A DNA stretch of 64,000 nucleotides from Citrobacter sp. On2M (GTDB lineage Bacteria > Pseudomonadota > Gammaproteobacteria > Enterobacterales > Enterobacteriaceae): NCBI RefSeq assembly GCF_018035235.1, contig NZ_WPCV01000004.1, positions 1,364,001 to 1,428,000 on the forward strand, in the 5' to 3' direction. Both the position numbers and the translations under genes were made by a program. Within the stretch, counting starts at the first letter, position 1, and the number at the start of each line of letters is the position of its first letter. Positions 11,742-19,981 of this stretch are shown in pieces. The notes under the pieces were generated by a model. The model did no database searches. It was not told where the DNA came from and saw nothing but the letters and a program-made list of their open reading frames with translations.

Positions 11742-12725
11742 ATGCGTGTGATTATCGATTGCGATCCAGGTAATGGGATTCCCGGTGCCAATATCGATGA
11801 TGGCCTCGCGCTGGCACTCGCCATTGCCGCACCGCAAATCTCTCTGGAAATGATCACCACCGTAGCCGGAAATACACCGGTTGAGGTTGGATATGCTGTA
11901 GCCAAAGACCTCGTAAAAAGACTGGATGTCCCAATCCCTGTCTATTGTGGCGCCTCACGTGCACTCAGAGAAGATCCTTTGCCATGGAGAGAAAAGCTCG
12001 ATCATGGTGTGGAGCACTTTGGCTTACGCCAACTCTGGGAAGATGTTCCCACTCCTCAGGCATCTCGCCACGCCAAACCTATTGCGCCTGAAGCGATCGG
12101 TGAGCTGATATGTCACAACCCCGGCGAGATAACTCTGATTGCAACGGGTCCGCTTACTAATGTGGCTATTGCGCTGCAACTCTATCCGCAGCTTATTCAT
12201 GCGGTAAAAAAGATTGTGATTATGGGCGGTGTGTTTAACGTTCCAGGGTATATGAAAGACACCAATTTTGGTTTGGATCCAGAAGCAGCCCATGCCGTGC
12301 TGACCAGCGGAGCGCCAGTAACATTAGTTCCTATGGATGTCACAACAAAAACGCAGATGCTCCATGCTGATTTAGATCGTCTGGCTTCGGCAGAAAACGT
12401 TCTGGGTCGTTATCTGGAGCAAACTATCCGTCCATGGATTACGTATTCTATGCGCACCCGAAATCTGCCCGGATGCTGGATACACGATGTGCTGACAGTC
12501 GCCTGGCTGCTTGACTCCTCTCTCGCAACAACCACAGAAGACTTTCTGGATGTCTCGCTTGAAGGACTGACCCGCGGTATGACCTGTCGCTATGGACGTA
12601 ACACATTACGTCTCGACGTGGGAATACCTGAGCCCAAAGGAGTAATGATAGAAATTCTTCAGTCTGTTGATAACCAAAAACTTCTTTCACTGATTGAACA
12701 CTATATCCATCGCTATCATGTGTAG
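11742..12725 (+). CDS. Nucleoside hydrolase family protein (IUNH-like)
   Basis: N-ribohydrolase-type enzyme, 327 residues from the chosen ATG, ten bases after the regulator stop. The frame is open further upstream (GTG at 11691 with GGGAG before it, ATG at 11706), but the conserved fold begins with MRVIIDCDPG. Family blocks present: calcium-binding aspartates D6, D8, D19 and D20, TGPLTN (135-140), MGG (161-163), FGLDPEAA, and the catalytic-region H248-D249 pair. The metal motif is DCDPG-NGIPGANI-DDG, longer than the usual DxDPGxDD; a subgroup with this spacing is known to me, so it need not mean loss of activity. Expected reaction: cleavage of a nucleoside to base and ribose. Substrate unknown. 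Confidence 0.88.
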   Translation: MRVIIDCDPGNGIPGANIDDGLALALAIAAPQISLEMITTVAGNTPVEVGYAVAKDLVKRLDVPIPVYCGASRALREDPLPWREKLDHGVEHFGLRQLWEDVPTPQASRHAKPIAPEAIGELICHNPGEITLIATGPLTNVAIALQLYPQLIHAVKKIVIMGGVFNVPGYMKDTNFGLDPEAAHAVLTSGAPVTLVPMDVTTKTQMLHADLDRLASAENVLGRYLEQTIRPWITYSMRTRNLPGCWIHDVLTVAWLLDSSLATTTEDFLDVSLEGLTRGMTCRYGRNTLRLDVGIPEPKGVMIEILQSVDNQKLLSLIEHYIHRYHV

Positions 12726-12788
12726 CATGCCGAAACAGGAAAGAATGTATTAGCACAGTATATAAGCTCATATTGTTCCGGAGGAAAA

Positions 12789-13502
12789 ATGAATGCGTTG
12801 GCACTCCTCTTATCCGCTGAAGGAGAATCCCTTTTAATTACGTTATGTAAAATATGTGCCGCTTTTTTTCTGGGAGGAGTCCTCGGACTTGAAAGAGAAT
12901 CAAAAGGGAAGCCAGTCGGGTTTAAAACGTGCGTGATAATATCCGTCGCCAGCTGTGTGCTGACCATCGTTTCGATTCAGTCAGCCGAATATTACGCTGA
13001 GATATCGATGAATATACGTAGCGACCCTATGCGGCTTGCCGCTCAAGTCATCAGTGGTGTAGGCTTTCTGGGAGCAGGAGTTATCCTGCATCGCCATGAT
13101 GATGCGATATCCGGATTGACGACAGCAGCAATCGTTTGGGCTTCTGCTGGTATAGGAATTACATGTGGGGCTGGCTTTTATCTCCATGCCATACTTGCAA
13201 CAGGATTATTCCTTCTGGCAATAAAACTTAGCTATTTCGTCATCTTTTTACAAACCCGAAACCAGTCACCAGGTAAAGTTAAAATTCGAATTGTCCTGGA
13301 TGATAAATCGGGGCTACAAACGCTGATTGACAGTATTCATCAGCAAAAAAATGTTATTGAGAACATCACTATTCGCGATCTAAAAAAGAGGAAAATCGAA
13401 GTTAATCTTAAGGTGATAATCAGGAAGAAAATAACTTTACCTGAACTTTACGGCAATCTGTCTGCCATTGATCATGTTTATGCTATCGCGCTGGAGCACT
13501 AA
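12789..13502 (+). CDS. MgtC/SapB-family membrane protein
   Basis: 237 residues with a GGAGG ribosome site six bases before the ATG, 63 bp after the nucleoside hydrolase. The hydrophobic N-terminal two thirds has the MgtC/SapB signature: FFLGGVLGLERESKGKPVGFKT, then ISGVGFLGAGVIL and GLTTAAIVWASAGIGI. The last about 80 residues are soluble, charged and ACT-like. MgtC relatives affect Mg2+ homeostasis, F-type ATP synthase and virulence, but many homologues have no known role. Whether it belongs to the nucleoside operon is open: no terminator is visible in the gap. It converges on the potassium channel gene. Confidence 0.85.
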   Translation: MNALALLLSAEGESLLITLCKICAAFFLGGVLGLERESKGKPVGFKTCVIISVASCVLTIVSIQSAEYYAEISMNIRSDPMRLAAQVISGVGFLGAGVILHRHDDAISGLTTAAIVWASAGIGITCGAGFYLHAILATGLFLLAIKLSYFVIFLQTRNQSPGKVKIRIVLDDKSGLQTLIDSIHQQKNVIENITIRDLKKRKIEVNLKVIIRKKITLPELYGNLSAIDHVYAIALEH

Positions 13503-13644
13503 TTATTTTGTACAGGGTCGAGAAACCAGATTAAAGTTAAAGGCGGTATCAAAAGTTACCCGGCTGGAAAACGAGTAAAATTACCCCCTGATTGACAGTA
13601 AACAACGCGACGAAGGGAAGCGCCCTGGCTTTTGTAGCAGATAT

Positions 13645-14817
13645 TCACTCCTGAAAAAGCAAATCCATAAGATTCGCGTTGTCTGTTTTTTCACCATTCA
13701 ATTTCCGCAACAGCATTTCTCTTGCAAGTGTTTGTAAAGAAAAAATAATATCAGGCTGAACTCGTTTCATTTTGCTGAGGTTCGCATCAGAATTCACCAG
13801 AGCAATTATTTTTGTTGTACTACCGACCAGTTCTTTAGCCGCCAGCACAATAAAAGCATTGTCTGAGTCATCATCGCGCAAAACCAGTATATAGCGTGCC
13901 TTATCGGCTTCAGCACTATTGAGCGCTTTATTATCAGATGGATCACCAACAATCACGTCAGCATTTTCTGGATAGTCATGAGGAATGCCCGGAGGCACTA
14001 TTACGGTGACCTTCTCATTTTGTTCGCAAAGCCCATGATAAACACTGACAGCAAGCGGGGTAGTGCCAATAATAATGATATGGTTTTTACGCATCACGTG
14101 TGAAATTCTTCCTTTAATCATACGCCGGAGGTTCCCTCCGAGCATTGGACCGATTATAGCACTGATCGAAGTTGCGAAGACGGTGATGCCGAGAATAATG
14201 ATCGATACTGTAAATAGTCGGGCAGTCGATGTTACCGGAACAATATCTCCATAACCCACAGTGGACATGCTTACTGTTGAAAAATACAGCGCATCAGATA
14301 ACTCACTTATTACTGGCCTGAACTCCTCTCCTAAATAGAGTGACCCACAAAGTGCATAAAGCAGTAGCGAAACGAAGCTCACTAACGCGAACAGTGTTCC
14401 AGCAGCCAGGCTGGACTGGTTAAAAACACGCCAGAACCAAATTAGAAAAAGACAGTCCACTACCGACAGCAACCCAATATGATAAGAACTGTTCGGCATT
14501 AAAAAGCTGAAAAGACTTATGGCAATAAGAAGAATTATTGTAAACGTCCATGCCACTCTGGCACGCAAAAAAAGTCCGATACTCATGAGCACTATCGCAA
14601 TGCCAAGCATCACCTGCGGTAGCGTTAATAACCCTAATGTGGAGATAATCTCTTTCCAGCCAGAAAACTGTCCGGTGGACTGCAACAAAAAATGCCAGAC
14701 CTGAGTCAAGAGTGGCCTGAGAAATACGCTGCCAATAAACAGCGTCAGCGTCGCAAGCCACAAGTTGGGTGTAAGGAAAACAGACAAAAATTTGAGTCTG
14801 GTAGAAAGTGTTTTCAT
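13645..14817 (-). CDS. Kch-like voltage-gated potassium channel
   Basis: 390 residues, related to E. coli Kch (417) but diverged and shorter at the C-terminus. About six hydrophobic segments lie before residue 225, with a pore loop and selectivity filter TVGYGD at 186-191 (context STVSMSTVGYGDIVPVTSTARLFT). A C-terminal RCK/TrkA-N domain starts near residue 245; its dinucleotide loop reads IIIIGTTPLA, without the full GxGxxG. The S4-like segment has few basic residues, as in Kch. It lies in the accessory block rather than at the E. coli kch locus. No regulatory clue in sequence. Confidence 0.88.
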   Translation of the reverse strand: MKTLSTRLKFLSVFLTPNLWLATLTLFIGSVFLRPLLTQVWHFLLQSTGQFSGWKEIISTLGLLTLPQVMLGIAIVLMSIGLFLRARVAWTFTIILLIAISLFSFLMPNSSYHIGLLSVVDCLFLIWFWRVFNQSSLAAGTLFALVSFVSLLLYALCGSLYLGEEFRPVISELSDALYFSTVSMSTVGYGDIVPVTSTARLFTVSIIILGITVFATSISAIIGPMLGGNLRRMIKGRISHVMRKNHIIIIGTTPLAVSVYHGLCEQNEKVTVIVPPGIPHDYPENADVIVGDPSDNKALNSAEADKARYILVLRDDDSDNAFIVLAAKELVGSTTKIIALVNSDANLSKMKRVQPDIIFSLQTLAREMLLRKLNGEKTDNANLMDLLFQE

Positions 14818-14941
14818 CGAAAATCTCCAGAAAACCTCAAAAATGAGAATGGAGGGTATGCCAACCAGACCTTCATCTCAAGCACAAGCTCCTTTTTCTA
14901 ACCGCCTATGCAATGAAAAACAGCGCTTGGACATTGCTTGC

Positions 14942-14984
14942 TGGCATCTATAAGATGCATATTTAATGCATCTTATAGATGCCA
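14942..14984 (+). promoter_or_regulatory. NsrR operator within a 19-bp inverted repeat
   Basis: A perfect inverted repeat with 19-bp arms (14942-14960 and 14966-14984) and a 5-nt centre ATTTA. Its core, 14952-14974, reads AAGATGCAT-ATTTA-ATGCATCTT, matching the NsrR consensus of two AAGATGCAT half-sites with 5-nt spacing. NsrR is the nitric-oxide-sensing Fe-S repressor. The site ends 17 bp before the start codon of the following DUF1971 gene, a place where it could block transcription or early elongation. Confidence 0.88.
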
Positions 14985-15001
14985 CATTAAGGAGATGTCT
15001 T

Positions 15002-15343
15002 ATGTCCCATTTACGCATCCCGGCAACCTGGAAAGTAAAACGCTCTACTCCCTTCTTCACCAAAGATAACGTCCCGGCAGCACTGTTGTCTCACCACAAC
15101 ACCGCAGAGGGCGTCTTTGGGCAGCTCTGCGTGATGGAAGGTACGGTAACGTATTATGGCTTTGCTAATGAAGACGCAAAAGTGCCTGAAGTGAAAGTGG
15201 TGATTAATGCCGGTCAATTTGCGACCAGTCCACCGCAGTACTGGCATCGCGTTGAATTAAGCGACGATGCGCAATTCAACATTAACTTCTGGGTGGAAGA
15301 TGATAACCACTCCGATGAGATGTATCAGGCGAAAAAGTCTTAA
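15002..15343 (+). CDS. DUF1971 (YeaR/TehB-N-like) protein, probable NsrR-regulated nitrosative stress gene
   Basis: 113-residue cupin-type protein. AAGGAG lies seven bases before the ATG; the frame is open further upstream, but that would start inside the operator. It resembles E. coli YeaR in the RSTPFFTKDNVPAALLSHHNT, QLCVMEGTVTYYGFAN and GQFATSPPQYWHRVEL stretches. Salmonella has a homologue near ycgN (STM1808, as I recall it) reported as part of the NsrR regulon and helping survival under nitric oxide. The operator right in front fits that role. The biochemical activity of the family is unknown. Confidence 0.85.
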   Translation: MSHLRIPATWKVKRSTPFFTKDNVPAALLSHHNTAEGVFGQLCVMEGTVTYYGFANEDAKVPEVKVVINAGQFATSPPQYWHRVELSDDAQFNINFWVEDDNHSDEMYQAKKS

Positions 15344-15372
15344 CCCTCAACGCCGGTTAGTCGATGGGCGGC

Positions 15373-15819
15373 TTAGTCCGCCCATGATGGTTTGTTCAGG
15401 ATATGATCCTGCCAGTCACGCACTTCCGATTCTTTCACCGCTATATGACGGACTGAAATACGTTCACCGTGCATCGCCGCTTTTGAACCCGTCAGCAGCG
15501 GATGCCACTCCGGCAGCCCTTTCCCTTCAGCGAGCAGACGATAAGCGCAAGTCATCGGCAACCATTCAAAAGTGGGCAGATTATCACGCGTGAGTTTGAT
15601 GCAATCAGGTTCATACTCGAAGCGACGCTCATAGTTACGGCACTGGCAAGTTTTGATATTGAGCTGCTTACAGGCAACGTTGGTGAAGTAAATTTCATCG
15701 GTGTCTTCATCCATCAACTTGTGCAGACAGCACTGTCCGCAGCCGTCGCACAACGACTCCCATTCGGCGTCGGTCATTTCATCAAGGGTTTTACTTTGCC
15801 AGAAAGGTAATTCGCTCAT
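15373..15819 (-). CDS. ycgN: YcgN-family cysteine-cluster protein
   Basis: 148 residues from [10 protein letters not shown], the start that fits the family (E. coli about 153); the frame is open 20 residues further up. UPF0260/zinc- or iron-chelating CxxCxxCC family: C-D-G-C-G-Q-C-C near the N-terminus, then [17 protein letters not shown] and further cysteines (PDC, MTCAY). The cluster probably binds metal; function unknown. Last gene of a ycgL-ycgM-ycgN array on the minus strand, 92 bp after ycgM. Confidence 0.92.
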   Translation of the reverse strand: MSELPFWQSKTLDEMTDAEWESLCDGCGQCCLHKLMDEDTDEIYFTNVACKQLNIKTCQCRNYERRFEYEPDCIKLTRDNLPTFEWLPMTCAYRLLAEGKGLPEWHPLLTGSKAAMHGERISVRHIAVKESEVRDWQDHILNKPSWAD

Positions 15820-15911
15820 CGGGATGTCCACATCAAAAATCAGGTTGCACCTTATAACCAGTCTGGCACGCTGATGCAAGTTTTGCCGCCCGAAAAGGCG
15901 GCAATGAGGAT

Positions 15912-16571
15912 TTACAGTACGCGGGTGGATAACGTATAACCGTTGAAATTGACTTCCAGTTCGTCACCATTATGCAGCGGCCCGACGCCTGCTGGCGTTC
16001 CCGTAAGCACAACATCGCCCGCTTTGAGAGTAAAGAAACGGCTCATATAGGCAATCAAAGGAACGATGTGATGGATCATCTCCGCCGTGGAGCCATGCTG
16101 GCGCTGTTCGCCGTTTACCGTCAACCCGAGCATCGTATCCTGCGGATCGCCGTTAAACTCCGCCACCGGAATAAACCCCGACAGCGGACAAGAGTTATCA
16201 AAACCTTTCGCTTTTTCCCACGGCTGCCCCGCTTTCTTCATTTTCCCCTGAATATCGCGCAGAGTCAGATCCAGCGCTACGCCATAGCCAGCGATGGCTT
16301 TACGCACATGTTCTTCGGTCGCCTGACGTAAGGTCGCGCCAATCAGTACGGCCAGCTCAACCTCATGGTGAACCGCCCCCATATCGGATGGGATCACCAG
16401 CGGCTGGCGTAAATCACACAGCGCGGTTTCCGGTTTAATAAACAGAACCGGTTCTTCCGGCGTCGCACTGCCCATTTCCTGGATGTGTTTGGCATAGTTA
16501 CTGCCCACGCAAACCACCTTACTCACCGGATAATCCAGCAGAGCACCATGCCAGTTGTGATGTTGATACAT
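15912..16571 (-). CDS. ycgM: Fumarylacetoacetate hydrolase family protein YcgM
   Basis: 219 residues, the same as E. coli YcgM. FAH-fold enzyme that uses a divalent metal; the acidic ligands are visible in [11 protein letters not shown] and in [12 protein letters not shown]. Related proteins act as acylpyruvase or oxaloacetate decarboxylase/tautomerase; which applies to YcgM in this organism cannot be told from sequence. Middle gene of ycgLMN. Confidence 0.93.
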   Translation of the reverse strand: MYQHHNWHGALLDYPVSKVVCVGSNYAKHIQEMGSATPEEPVLFIKPETALCDLRQPLVIPSDMGAVHHEVELAVLIGATLRQATEEHVRKAIAGYGVALDLTLRDIQGKMKKAGQPWEKAKGFDNSCPLSGFIPVAEFNGDPQDTMLGLTVNGEQRQHGSTAEMIHHIVPLIAYMSRFFTLKAGDVVLTGTPAGVGPLHNGDELEVNFNGYTLSTRVL

Positions 16572-16640
16572 TACTTTCCCCTAACGTAGTCATAGATTTC
16601 AGGTACTGCATCGATGGAACGTGCTGCTGCCGGATGCAGT

Positions 16641-16934
16641 TTAGCCTTTAGCGTCTGGTATATTTTGTTTTGCCGTGGCCAGATGCTGTTTGAGTAAATC
16701 TTCTGGCGGCGGTGGTATTTGTAAATAATAGCCCTGCTCGGTTAAGGCCTGTTTTACTTTTTCAAGATCGGCATTAACCAGTTTTTTACGGCCATCAAGC
16801 GGCAACATCATTGCCAGCGTCGGTTGACCAAATCCTTTCATCAGTTCTTCAGGAACGCGTGAAAAATCGTCTTTTTTTTCGACATATAAATAGGTCTGGT
16901 CACGTTTGCTGCTTCGGTAGATCACACAAAACAT
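16641..16934 (-). CDS. ycgL: YcgL domain protein
   Basis: 97-residue YcgL-family protein with the conserved [24 protein letters not shown] start and [19 protein letters not shown] small alpha/beta protein of unknown function, common in gamma-proteobacteria, usually beside minC. Divergent from minC. Confidence 0.93.
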   Translation of the reverse strand: MFCVIYRSSKRDQTYLYVEKKDDFSRVPEELMKGFGQPTLAMMLPLDGRKKLVNADLEKVKQALTEQGYYLQIPPPPEDLLKQHLATAKQNIPDAKG

Positions 16935-17060
16935 ATCTTTTACTCTGAATTCACGGAATGGTGGCTTGCCTCAATATAATACTGACTATAACATGCCTTA
17001 TAGTCTTCGGAATATCACCCCGCGCTGGGGATGATAAATAGCAAATTGAGTAAGGCCAGG

Positions 17061-17768
17061 ATGTCAAACACGCCAATCGAGCTTAAAGGCAGTAGCTTCA
17101 CCTTATCAGTGGTTCATTTACATGAAGCAGAACCCGAGGTTATTCGTCAGGCGTTGGAAGACAAAATCGCGCAGGCACCGGCTTTTTTAAAACATGCTCC
17201 CGTCGTAGTTAACGTGAGTGGTCTTGAAAGCCCGGTAAACTGGCCAGCGCTGCAGAAAGTTGTCGCGTCTACCGGATTGCGCATTATCGGCGTTAGCGGA
17301 TGCAAAGACGCCAGACTCAAAGCTGAAATCGACGAAATGGGTCTTCCTTTACTGACTGAAGGTAAAGAAAAAGCGATTCGTTCAGCTCCCATTGAGGCTT
17401 CGCCCCCCGTCGCAGCGCCGCAAAACGTTACTCCCATCACAAAAACACGATTAATAAATGTGCCGGTTCGTTCCGGTCAGCGCATTTATGCTCCACAATG
17501 TGATCTGATTGTTACAAGCCACGTCAGTGCGGGCGCAGAGCTTATCGCTGATGGCAATATTCATGTTTATGGCATGATGAGAGGCCGTGCGCTGGCAGGT
17601 GCAAGCGGCGATCGGGAAGCACAAATTTTTTGTACCCATCTGACGGCAGAACTGGTGTCTATCGCAGGTGTTTATTGGCTGAGTGATAAAATCCCAGCAG
17701 AATTTTATGGCAAAGCGGCCCGTCTGCAATTAGCAGAAAACGCTTTGACAGTTCAACCGTTGAATTGA
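17061..17768 (+). CDS. minC: Septum site-determining protein MinC
   Basis: Cell division inhibitor that blocks FtsZ polymerisation away from mid-cell. 235 residues from [12 protein letters not shown], the E. coli N-terminus (E. coli 231); AAGGCCAGG precedes the ATG. The N-terminal FtsZ-interacting domain covers about residues 1-105. A short linker rich in A, P and T follows. The C-terminal beta-helix domain ([48 protein letters not shown]) binds MinD. First gene of minCDE. Confidence 0.97.
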   Translation: MSNTPIELKGSSFTLSVVHLHEAEPEVIRQALEDKIAQAPAFLKHAPVVVNVSGLESPVNWPALQKVVASTGLRIIGVSGCKDARLKAEIDEMGLPLLTEGKEKAIRSAPIEASPPVAAPQNVTPITKTRLINVPVRSGQRIYAPQCDLIVTSHVSAGAELIADGNIHVYGMMRGRALAGASGDREAQIFCTHLTAELVSIAGVYWLSDKIPAEFYGKAARLQLAENALTVQPLN

Positions 17769-17791
17769 TCCCTTTTTAACAAGGAATTTCT

Positions 17792-18604
17792 ATGGCACGC
17801 ATTATTGTTGTTACTTCGGGTAAAGGGGGCGTTGGCAAAACCACCTCCAGCGCGGCCATCGCTACAGGTTTGGCCCAGAAGGGAAAGAAAACTGTCGTTA
17901 TTGATTTTGATATCGGCCTGCGTAACCTCGATCTGATTATGGGTTGTGAACGCCGCGTCGTTTACGACTTCGTCAACGTTATTCAGGGCGATGCGTCGTT
18001 AAATCAGGCGTTAATCAAAGATAAGCGTACCGAAAATCTCTTTATTCTTCCGGCCTCACAGACTCGTGATAAAGACGCGCTGACGCGTGAAGGCGTCGCG
18101 AAAGTTCTGGACGACCTGAAAACGATGGAATTTGACTTCATCGTCTGCGACTCCCCGGCGGGTATTGAAACCGGTGCGCTGATGGCCCTGTATTTTGCCG
18201 ATGAAGCGATTATCACCACTAACCCGGAAGTCTCCTCTGTACGTGACTCTGACCGTATTCTGGGTATTCTGGCGTCGAAATCTCGTCGTGCGGAAAACGG
18301 TGAAGATCCGATTAAAGAGCATTTGTTGCTGACGCGCTACAACCCTGGGCGCGTAAATAAAGGTGACATGCTGAGCATGGAAGACGTACTGGAAATTCTG
18401 CGAATCAAGTTGGTTGGCGTGATTCCTGAAGATCAGTCAGTCCTGCGCGCGTCTAACCAGGGTGAGCCGGTTATTCTCGACATCAATGCTGATGCCGGTA
18501 AAGCCTATGCTGATACCGTAGACCGTCTGTTGGGAGAAGAACGTCCTTTCCGCTTCATTGAAGAAGAGAAGAAAGGTTTCCTCAAACGCCTGTTCGGAGG
18601 ATAA
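17792..18604 (+). CDS. minD: Septum site-determining ATPase MinD
   Basis: 270-residue membrane-associated ParA/MinD ATPase that recruits MinC to the membrane and oscillates with MinE. Deviant Walker A motif GKGGVGKTT with signature K11 and K16. Walker B-type segment FDFIVCDSPAGIE. The C-terminal amphipathic membrane-targeting helix KKGFLKRLFGG is intact. 23 bp after minC and 3 bp before minE. Confidence 0.98.
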   Translation: MARIIVVTSGKGGVGKTTSSAAIATGLAQKGKKTVVIDFDIGLRNLDLIMGCERRVVYDFVNVIQGDASLNQALIKDKRTENLFILPASQTRDKDALTREGVAKVLDDLKTMEFDFIVCDSPAGIETGALMALYFADEAIITTNPEVSSVRDSDRILGILASKSRRAENGEDPIKEHLLLTRYNPGRVNKGDMLSMEDVLEILRIKLVGVIPEDQSVLRASNQGEPVILDINADAGKAYADTVDRLLGEERPFRFIEEEKKGFLKRLFGG

Positions 18605-18607
18605 GTT

Positions 18608-18874
18608 ATGGCATTACTGGATTTTTTTCTCTCGCGGAAAAAGAGCACAGCGAACATCGCTAAAGAGCGACTGCAGATTATTGTTGCGGAACGTCGTCGT
18701 AGTGACGCCGAGCCACATTATTTACCGCAACTGAGGAAAGATATTCTCGAGGTTATCTGCAAGTATGTACAAATTGATCCTGAAATGGTCACGGTACAGC
18801 TTGAGCAAAAAGACGGCGATATTTCTATCCTCGAACTTAACGTGACATTACCAGAAGCCGAAGAGTCTAAATAA
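18608..18874 (+). CDS. minE: Division topological specificity factor MinE
   Basis: 88 residues, the same as E. coli. N-terminal membrane and MinD-contact region [23 protein letters not shown] and C-terminal dimerisation domain. It stimulates MinD ATPase and restricts MinCD to the poles. In E. coli K-12 the downstream neighbours differ; here dmlR follows. Confidence 0.97.
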
Positions 18875-18902
18875 CCGCTTTGCTCAGTACAGTCATGGTT
18901 GC

Positions 18903-18934
18903 AAAAAAGGCAGATTATTCTGCCTTTTTATTTT
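18903..18934. terminator. Terminator after minE
   Basis: AAAAAAGGCAGATTATTCTGCCTTTTTATTTT: stem GGCAGA/TCTGCC with A and T runs on either side, so it may serve both minE and the converging dmlR. Confidence 0.85.
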
Positions 18935-18960
18935 CAGTTTCTTGCCAACATGTTGCGCAT

Positions 18961-19878
18961 TTATTCCAACGTAAACTTTGGGTAGTTTTCGGAAAAATAG
19001 CGGCGCAAATATTCAACGGTAATACGGATTTTTGCCGATGTCGCCAGCCGAGAAACATAAACTGCCCAAATATTGGCGGGTTGATAATACTCTGGCAATA
19101 TATGCACCAGATGTCCGCTGGCTATATTGTCACAAACATCCCACCAGGAACGTAAAGCAATTCCCTGACCATCAAGACACCACTGATGTACCACTTCACC
19201 ATGGTTAGACGACAGAGGCCCTGTCACCTTAATGGAGTGAGCGCCCTCTTTATTACGCATTTGCCAGATACCAAACGGATGGTCGCGCTCTTTAATGACC
19301 AGACAGGGAAAAGTGGCGAGATCGGTTAGTTGTTTCGGCGTCCCATGCTGTGCCACAAACTCTGGCGAGGCGCACAAAATACGGTAGTTAGTCGCCAGTT
19401 TGCGGGCAATCAGGTTAGGTGCGATATCATCACCGATACGAATATCAAGATCGACCCCCTCATTCACCATATCCACCAGGCGGTCTTCAACATCGAACCT
19501 CAGTTCTAACTGCGGGTACTCTTTTGCCAGCGCAGACAGCGCCGGAGCCACCACCCGGCGGCCAAAACCAAAGCTACTGATAATTCGTAACATTCCTTGT
19601 GGGATCTGCCTGGCATCAGACAGTTCATCCATCATCTGATCAACATCCTGCAGGATCCGCTGCGCCCATTCGTAGATCCGCTCCCCCTCTTCCGTGATGG
19701 TTACGCGCCGAGTAGTCCGGTGCAGCAGCACTACATTCAGCGTCTGCTCCAATAGAGCAACTCGCTTACTGATAAAGGCAGGTGATACGCCCAGCTCTTC
19801 GGCAACGGCGGCAAATCCTGCTCGACGAGCAACCAGCATAAAGACGCGTAAATCATTTAGCAGCGGCAGATTATTCAT
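18961..19878 (-). CDS. dmlR: LysR-type regulator DmlR
   Basis: 305 residues from MNNLPLLNDLRVFMLV (E. coli 307). Typical LysR N-terminal helix-turn-helix with GFAAVAEELGVSPAFISKRVALLE, followed by the effector-binding domain. E. coli DmlR activates the adjacent dmlA for aerobic growth on D-malate. Here too the two genes are divergent with a 103-bp gap, the usual LysR arrangement. Confidence 0.95.
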   Translation of the reverse strand: MNNLPLLNDLRVFMLVARRAGFAAVAEELGVSPAFISKRVALLEQTLNVVLLHRTTRRVTITEEGERIYEWAQRILQDVDQMMDELSDARQIPQGMLRIISSFGFGRRVVAPALSALAKEYPQLELRFDVEDRLVDMVNEGVDLDIRIGDDIAPNLIARKLATNYRILCASPEFVAQHGTPKQLTDLATFPCLVIKERDHPFGIWQMRNKEGAHSIKVTGPLSSNHGEVVHQWCLDGQGIALRSWWDVCDNIASGHLVHILPEYYQPANIWAVYVSRLATSAKIRITVEYLRRYFSENYPKFTLE

Positions 19879-19981
19879 GATCTGTGTTTTATGTTTCACC
19901 AGTTAGGGGGATTAACTATTAATCAGTCAATTATAGGATAAGGGGAAAGTCAATTTTGATGGCGTACAAGTGAGAGCTGCT

